Shown here piece after piece: positions 58,479-64,000 of a DNA stretch of 64,000 nt; within the stretch, counting starts at the first letter, position 1, and every line of letters begins with the position of its first letter. Both the position numbers and the translations under genes were made by a program. The DNA lies in the NCBI GenBank assembly GCA_907163375.1, contig CAJQUW010002006.1, forward strand, positions 434,001-498,000. Reading direction: 5' to 3'. The notes beneath the pieces were generated by a model, which had not been told where the DNA came from, did no database searches, and was given only the letters and a program-made list of their open reading frames with translations. The DNA comes from Prostheceraeus crozeri (Eukaryota; Platyhelminthes; Polycladida; Euryleptidae).

Positions 58479-59185
58479 TTGTATGTGCAGCGATAGATAT
58501 CATCTATCAGCTAATTATACTCAGGGCTCTCCCTAGAGTCTGTTTTTAGCAACCAGTTTCCTATCATCGAAGTGGCTATAGACATCATGCGAAAACAACT
58601 TAGTGACTGTTATTCTAGCGATTTCTGTTATCTTGAGTTGTAAATTTTTAAATTTATACACGCGAAGGTGGTGTTAATTTAGCAATTGCCATTTTGAATT
58701 TTTCGCTCTGTAGCTAAAAGATGTCGATGGAAATCCCTCTAATCGTCATAAATGATCTCTTTACACCTCAAAATACAAGACCCCACAAACAATTTGCATG
58801 GGAAATTTTTAGTTTGATAATTCAATGATGGTTTCGATTATAGAAGCCGCCATTTTGAATTTTGTGCTCTGTAACCAAAAGATGTCGATGAAAGATTTTT
58901 TAAGGGCAGATTTGGAATCTCCGATGTCTAAAACGTCGGAAACCGTTGAGAAAACCAATGGGAAATTTTTCAACTCAACCCGCCCTTTCTGACGCATCCT
59001 GCCTGGGTAGCAGGATCATTGAAAAATTTCGAAGACGCTGACGTCAGAATGCTGCCTTGGCCAGCATTATCAGTGGATCTGAACCCAATCGTAGCTTTTG
59101 AGCGGTTGTCAAACGTCGGATATCAAAGAAGCGTCCAAAAAGTAAGACAAAGATCATTCGTGCCTTTCTCGACATCCAGTATCAA

Positions 59186-62100
59186 CCCCTTGACTACTAC
59201 CAAGAAATTTGACGAGAGGCTGTGTGGTGCGGATGACTAGGTATTCAAGTCATAAGGATGATTCCTTTATATGCGACTTGACGAGTCCTTTTTCGCGTGC
59301 TGTAATTAGCTGATAAAGCAAATATAAGAGTGGAATGAAGAAATTTCAAGCTGTTTGAAGATTAAGATCGGCACTGCGCGGAAAATGAAAATTATGCAAT
59401 TGGCAAACATGTTCAGATGATGTATGCATAGGTTGAACATGGGTTGAACGATTTATGAAGGATGATAAAGGAAGAGATTCATAACAGATAAATTGGACAA
59501 TCAAGTGGTCGAGTAAATATATTTTATTGAATACAATTAACTCTGTTCGCGATACTTTGATGCTTTCTTGAATAGCGGGGCAACATCAATGAATGGCAAC
59601 AATAAGATTTCGCGGTATCAAAGTAAACAAATCTATCTTCTCGATGCAAGAGTATCAACAATGCAAGCAATCAACAAGAGTATGATTTCTCAAATCTCTA
59701 TTATTTTTCTTAGTGAATGATACTGAGCTCAGTATTGTCAACAGACTCATTGTGTTCAACAGACTTGGTGGCTTATGTTTTGTTATTGAAAGTCTTGCTG
59801 CTAGCTTATCAATCAAAATAAATTTTATGAATTCATGGCTAACAAAAAGGTAAAATTTTGTTTCCAATTATCATTTTATTCAAACTTCGACAGACTGAAT
59901 ACCGACCTGCATAACCGTCCTGCAAAATGTCATACAGAAGAAAACTCACGATAGATCAAATCGCTGAAATGATTTGTTTAACTGACGACGAGGATGAACT
60001 TGAGATTTCAGACTCTGACAACAGCTTTGACAGCGATGGGGATTCAGACAGTAATATGGATTTGTTAGAAACTTCCTTTCCAAGAGTGCCAACGCGAAAT
60101 CCATGTCGATCAACATCGTCGTTCACTTTGCCATCAGCTTCAGCCACGTCATCGACGTCAACAACCCCGGTTCTACATGAACTTTCTACACCAAACGAAG
60201 AAAGTTGGCGACTTGTGAGCGAAACTACAGACAGCAAATCCGAAGAAAACCCTACATTTGTCGGGTGTCCTGGTCTTTCTTCTGAACATGAGGACTACCT
60301 TCATTCTTCTGAAGACGATGAAGATCACTAAATGTATTGAGCTGTTTCTCTCTGATAAGTTGATTGACATGCTTGTCAGATTCACAAATGTCAGAGTGGA
60401 ACTTTTTCTGCGACAAGAGTCTCAAAATCTCAAACCGCATTCAAGATTTCAATCGTGGAAAAACACAAATAATCAAGAGATGAAGAAATTCGTTGAACTA
60501 CTTCTGCTAATGGGAGTCATCAAAAAGCCAATGTTCTCGGATTATTGGTCTACGGATCCTTTTGTTGCAACACCGATATTTCATTCAAAGTGTTCGCTAT
60601 CTCGGGATCGTTTTCTACTGCTATTGCATTTTATTCGATTCGCAGACTATTCCAAGTTTGATGAAGATCCAAATCCCCTATAGGAGATTCTACCATTTGT
60701 TTCCTTAGTGAAGGATATAGTTCTATCATACAAACCCGGCAAAAGTCTGACTGTTGATGAATCTCTCCTTCTCTTCAAGGGGAGACTTCACTTCAAACAA
60801 TATATACCATCAAAAAGGCGACGTTTCGGTATAAAAATTTACGTTTTGTGTGAAAGTGATACAGGTTACACTATTAACTTTTGCTTTCATACCACAAAAG
60901 CTGAGCACGACAAGTTCGCGTCATTCGCTTCAAGCCTCAGTGTATCTGAACGCATTGTCGTTCACTTATGCGATCGATACTTGGACTTGGGACATAAAAT
61001 ATATGCCGATAATTGGTTCAACAGTGAGTGCCTCGCTAATTTTCTTTTGAACAGAAGAACTTTTTCGATTGGGACTATTCGTCCAAACAGAGGTGTTCCT
61101 GTGGTGTTGAAATCAGAAACTGTTGCTACTCGATCAACTTCCTTTGTAAGATCAGGTAGCATACTTTTGTCGAAATTTTGTGATAAAAAATCGAGCGGAC
61201 TGAAAATTGTTTACATTATCGATACTTTTAATGTTGTGTGACAAAACAAGGTAAACAAATCGATTTTCAAAAAGTGAAAGTATGATTTCCTACAATAGAA
61301 ATATGGGTGGCGTCGATCGATCAGATCAAATATTGCACCCATATGATGCTGCAAGGAAATCTAACAGATGGTTTGTCAAGATAGGCGTTCATTTGATACA
61401 AAGACTCTGTCACTATCCAAAAAAAATGTCAGCGCGAGGAGAGAATAGATATCCGACTAAAAGATGTGTGTGCTACCGTGAAGGTCGCAAGAAATTTTCC
61501 ACAATTGTATGTGAAACGTGTCCGGGTGAACCTGGTCTGTGCATCACCTGAACATCTGGTGAACATCTGGTCATGTTTCAAAAAGTTTCACGCAAAATAA
61601 ACATACACATTATGTCAAATTTGTATGCTATTTCACGTAGTTGTAAATACGTCGAACAATAATGTAATTATATTCAATGTAAAGTATACAAATTTAGAAT
61701 GGGATTTCTAGTTTGCTTTCTAATGATATGCTCATTTGAATATACTTACAGAAGCGAAATGTTGACTTTTTATTATTGAAGTTATACTTGGAATGGGATC
61801 TATTACTTAAAAATCCCTACACGTATTCGCTTACAGATCTAATACAAATTTCATTGGCCGGTCAATCATATATTATATTATATTTTTGTTTAAAAGCACG
61901 AATGTCTCTCTGGAAAGTTTTAATTTGATAAGAAGAATTAATGATAATGCAAGTTACGATAACAGAATATTAGAAAGCAATTATCAACATAATAGTAAAT
62001 CGTTGATTAAATTTAACCAAGAAAAAGTTAAATTGAAACAAGAGAAAAGAAATAGGGCCTATGAGAAAGAGCACAGTGGATTTGAATAATTTGTCATTTC

Positions 62101-62752
62101 TAAATTCCAATACTAAGTAATAAAAATAGAATAAAAGCGATAGTTAAGTCTACATTTATTTTGAAATTATATATTTCAATATTGTTGTTATACACCTAAT
62201 TTGTTAACGTCATCAATAGCAAAGTAATGTAAAACGGGAAAATGGGTTTTTAATCTAAAAAACATCTAGTAATTAGTTTGGCCAGGTCTAGCTGCTTTGC
62301 TATCGATACGCGATTCTCAACGCTTTGTAATAACGCACACAATTTGGGTAAGGGAAATTTTGTTGAAACAGCGAAGAGCAATTACGTCTCATAGTCATAT
62401 CCCGGTCTTTCATATAAACATCAATCGCCATAAAGGAATTCATGCCCAAGCGAGGATTCATAATTCTTGTGCGTTACTCTTTATCCGCTTCTAATTTATG
62501 AAAGATGTTATCTATACCATTCACCAGCAGAGCCGACTAGGCGAAACTGTTATTATGTAACCAAATTAGCTCAGACATTGAATTTGTAAATATTGACATT
62601 GTTTGTGGGTCACGATTATCACGATGGGAATCATTCTTGTAATCTGTTAACAAAATCTCCAGCGCGCAAGCGGTTAAAGTGACCATTTTAGAGCCGCACA
62701 CAGGATGACACAAAGCCATGACTAGAATACCTAGTCATTAGCAGTCAAGGGG
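59186..62752 (+). mobile_element. piggyBac transposon, 3.6 kb, nearly whole
   Basis: The ends CCCCTTGACT (59,186) and AGTCAAGGGG (62,752) sit at TTAA (62,753-62,756); on the left the duplicate has become TCAA (59,182-59,185). The opposite arm of the foldback host preserves the unoccupied site as GTATTAAGTCGAC near 54,290, confirming TTAA. The TIRs continue with ATGACTAGGTATTC; the left TIR has an extra block of about 33 bp. The transposase gene is in the middle. A 67-codon ORF at 61,886-62,089 downstream (rich in Asn, Ser and Lys) is unassigned. Confidence 0.93.
59927..61551 (+). pseudogene. piggyBac transposase, three breaks, all catalytic Asp present
   Basis: TTAA-specific cut-and-paste transposase. 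Start at ATG 59,927 (MSYRRKLTIDQIAEM), followed by the usual acidic N-terminus (TDDEDELEISDSDNSFDSDG). A frameshift near 60,325 enters IELFLSDKLIDMLVRFTN. Then come MKKFVELLLLMGVIKKPMF and SRDRFLLLLHFIRFAD. A TAG at about 60,681 follows PNPL. The domain continues with LTVDESLLLFKGR (first Asp), IYADNWFNSECL (second Asp) and, after a damaged stretch near 61,190-61,290, YNRNMGGVDRSDQ (third Asp). The Cys-rich C-terminal domain is CVCYREGRKKF then VCETCPGEPGLC. It is a recent copy, about three lesions from open. Confidence 0.92.
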
Positions 62753-63011
62753 TTAAGTCGACAAAGTCAAGGATGTGTTCCAATGAATTCAATGAGTGAA
62801 TGTGTGAAGGACGTGATTCCGTCAAAGAGGCATCAACACAAAATTTTGACATCTGCTGTGATCTCATTGTTGTTTATGCTCGAATATGCAGCAATGGATA
62901 TTTCTAAGTCGTTAAGTTATGCAACTATCACTTTAAAGATGAATTAACACCTGTGTATTCTTAATTTCTGCAATGTCAGGGGTGTTGTAAACTTGCTGTC
63001 TCATACTGTAT

Positions 63012-63618
63012 GTTTTTGAACGACAGTATAGGTGAAGTCGGGGTATGATGAGACATTTTTCTTTTTTGCCGTCTAACTCGTGAAAAATTAAAGTTAGACA
63101 ATCGGTCTTTCATACTTAGTAGCTCTTTTTGATCAAGGTCAATATACAACAGGTGAATTTTCTTGAAAATACATCACTCGTTCAATATTTTGAAATTATT
63201 GAACCAAGTGAACAGGCTTGGGGCACTACTCGTTAAAAACGATGCTGTAAATAAATGATGGAATACGACCATAGTACAGGCGCAGTGTTAGTTGATAGAG
63301 CATATAAAGAGGTGAAAGAAATCACAGGAGTCATAATCTTTTCATCAACTTTAAGTTAGCCAGCACAGTTCGTCACTCACTTCAATGTAGCAGAATTCAG
63401 GTCAAAATGAAGTTTCTCTTATCTGTGTCGAGTATATTCATGCACCGATGATGAGAAATAGCGAGGTTTCCCCTTTCAGTGATACGATTGGCCAGACAAA
63501 CTTAGTCATAACGTCAGTGTATCCGATCACAGAGAACTGCGCCTGTTTCATCTTATACAATGTTTCATCTTACCCCGGCTTTTCAGTCGGTTTCAGTGTT
63601 CTACTGTCGTTCAAAAAC
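63012..63618. mobile_element. 607-bp foldback/MITE abutting the Tc1-like foldback
   Basis: The left end GTTTTTGAACGACAGTA is mirrored by TACTGTCGTTCAAAAAC at the right. TAT occurs directly outside both ends (63,009-63,011; 63,619-63,621), so the target duplication is TAT or TA. The subterminal words GGGGTATGATGAGAC and GTTTCATCTTACCCC repeat the inverted pattern. Its left end is three bases from the end of the foldback at 63,008. The internal ORF 63,448-63,663 has no motif. Confidence 0.82.
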
Positions 63619-63621
63619 TAT

Positions 63622-63851
63622 TTACCGGCAGATCGGTTTCATATTCAGTCGGCAGAATTTTAGTTAATGAACAGCCCCAATGTCTAATTCACTTATGACA
63701 GTTCATTATTTTGACGCAAATGCGTTGTGGTTCGAAAACGTTGTAACACACATGCATTGCAAATATCAGATGCAAATCTGCGGTGGAATCAATTAATAAT
63801 TGTTCGCAACATCCAGATATAAACTCGAATGTACAGCAATAGAATTTTTAT
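63622..63851. other. no gene recognised
   Basis: Short spacer between the foldback and a hAT end. Confidence 0.45.
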
Positions 63852-64000
63852 CAGTGGCGTAGCGTGGTCCCAGATCATAGGCCTTCGCTCGGCATTCGAG
63901 TCCTATTTCTATACCAGACATTTTTTTATGTTACAACATTCATTTTTACAGATGAACTTTTACTAACATTTTGACAATGATCTTAATTTAAATTACTTTT
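63852..64000. mobile_element. hAT element end, runs off the window
   Basis: CAGTGGCGTAGCGTGG followed by CATAGGCCTTCGCTCGGCATT and TATACCAGACATTTTTT (quoted in parts) matches the first 110 bp of the hAT at 25,152. It is the 5' end of a related copy continuing to the right. Confidence 0.8.

Larger units (their letters stand above)
54995..58992 (-). mobile_element. long-TIR DNA transposon, 11-bp target duplication
   Basis: The TIRs are about 320 bp (54,995-55,314 and 58,673-58,992), start TCAGAAAGGGCGGGTTGAG and match closely throughout. CGCATCCTGCC flanks both ends (54,984-54,994 and 58,993-59,003), an 11-bp duplication (9 bp if the first TIR base is counted differently). Long TIRs with a 9-11-bp TSD are the habit of Mutator-like elements, but the protein inside does not look like a MULE transposase. 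Each TIR carries two CAAAATGGC words, one as CAAAATGGCGGC. The element is interrupted by a MITE at 57,236-58,245. Length without it is about 3.0 kb. Confidence 0.9.
54032..63008. mobile_element. Tc1-like foldback split by two later transposons
   Basis: The ends begin CAGTATGAGACAGCAAGT, flanked by TA (54,030-54,031; 63,009-63,010). The left arm 54,032-54,577 is the reverse complement of the right arm, which is now in three pieces: 54,897-54,994, 59,004-59,181 and 62,757-63,008. The arms (about 540 bp each) contain the C-terminal half of a Tc1 transposase (AYFQQNNAPAL, MLPWPALSVDLNPI) in opposite orientation at each end, with stops and frame damage. The middle 54,578-54,896 is unassigned. Without the two insertions the element would be about 1.4 kb. 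It carries the long-TIR element (54,995-58,992) and the piggyBac (59,186-62,752). Confidence 0.9.

Noticed and set aside
60000-60240. 93-codon minus-strand ORF in the piggyBac
   Set aside because: It is antisense to the acidic N-terminus of the transposase, which explains its Ser-rich composition.

Overview
This window is animal nuclear DNA, almost certainly from a marine invertebrate. The evidence is a spliced astacin protease gene with clean GT/AG intron borders, plus Tc1-like, piggyBac, hAT, Penelope-like, LINE and Ty3/Gypsy elements. The exact phylum cannot be read from the sequence. I saw no bacterial-type operon, rRNA gene or convincing tRNA gene. The only host gene I can support firmly is the astacin on the minus strand (four exons, 38,523-39,740). 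Everything else is mobile, repetitive or unassigned.

Layout. 0-7.4 kb holds decayed LINE tails, small hairpins and a nearly whole Tc1-like transposase (3,933-4,968). 7.56-10.59 kb is a minisatellite of about 123 units of 24-25 bp, nearly every unit carrying TGACGTC. It is followed by a small unassigned ORF and a MITE. 12,052-38,296 is one giant imperfect inverted repeat. Its arms share about 5.8 kb of near-identical sequence around a 4.7 kb spacer that contains a decayed piggyBac fragment and a decayed hAT. Each arm has taken its own insertions: the left arm a LINE that itself carries an SDSCGGQN-type DNA transposon, and the right arm a Penelope-like element, a Tc1-like foldback and a TA-targeting MITE. 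Each arm has a 60-bp minisatellite, with 7 units on the left and 18 on the right.

38.5-44.15 kb is the astacin gene with a Ty3/Gypsy element (39,768-44,148, TSD CATTG) inserted 22 nt from one of its splice acceptors. 46.3-53.84 kb is a graveyard of LINE and Penelope fragments plus a Tc1-like element (49,019-50,526). 54,032-63,008 is a nested stack: a Tc1-like foldback holds a long-TIR element (about 320-bp TIRs, 11-bp TSD, unusual transposase), which holds a 1-kb MITE, and the foldback also holds a piggyBac (59,186-62,752). A small foldback (63,012-63,618) abuts it, and a hAT end begins at 63,852.

The observations most worth following up are the giant inverted repeat, which works as a natural empty-site/filled-site experiment; the long-TIR element and its unfamiliar transposase; the two independent Tc1-like foldbacks whose TIRs have swallowed the transposase C-terminus; the TGACGTC minisatellite; and the LTR element sitting next to the astacin splice acceptor.
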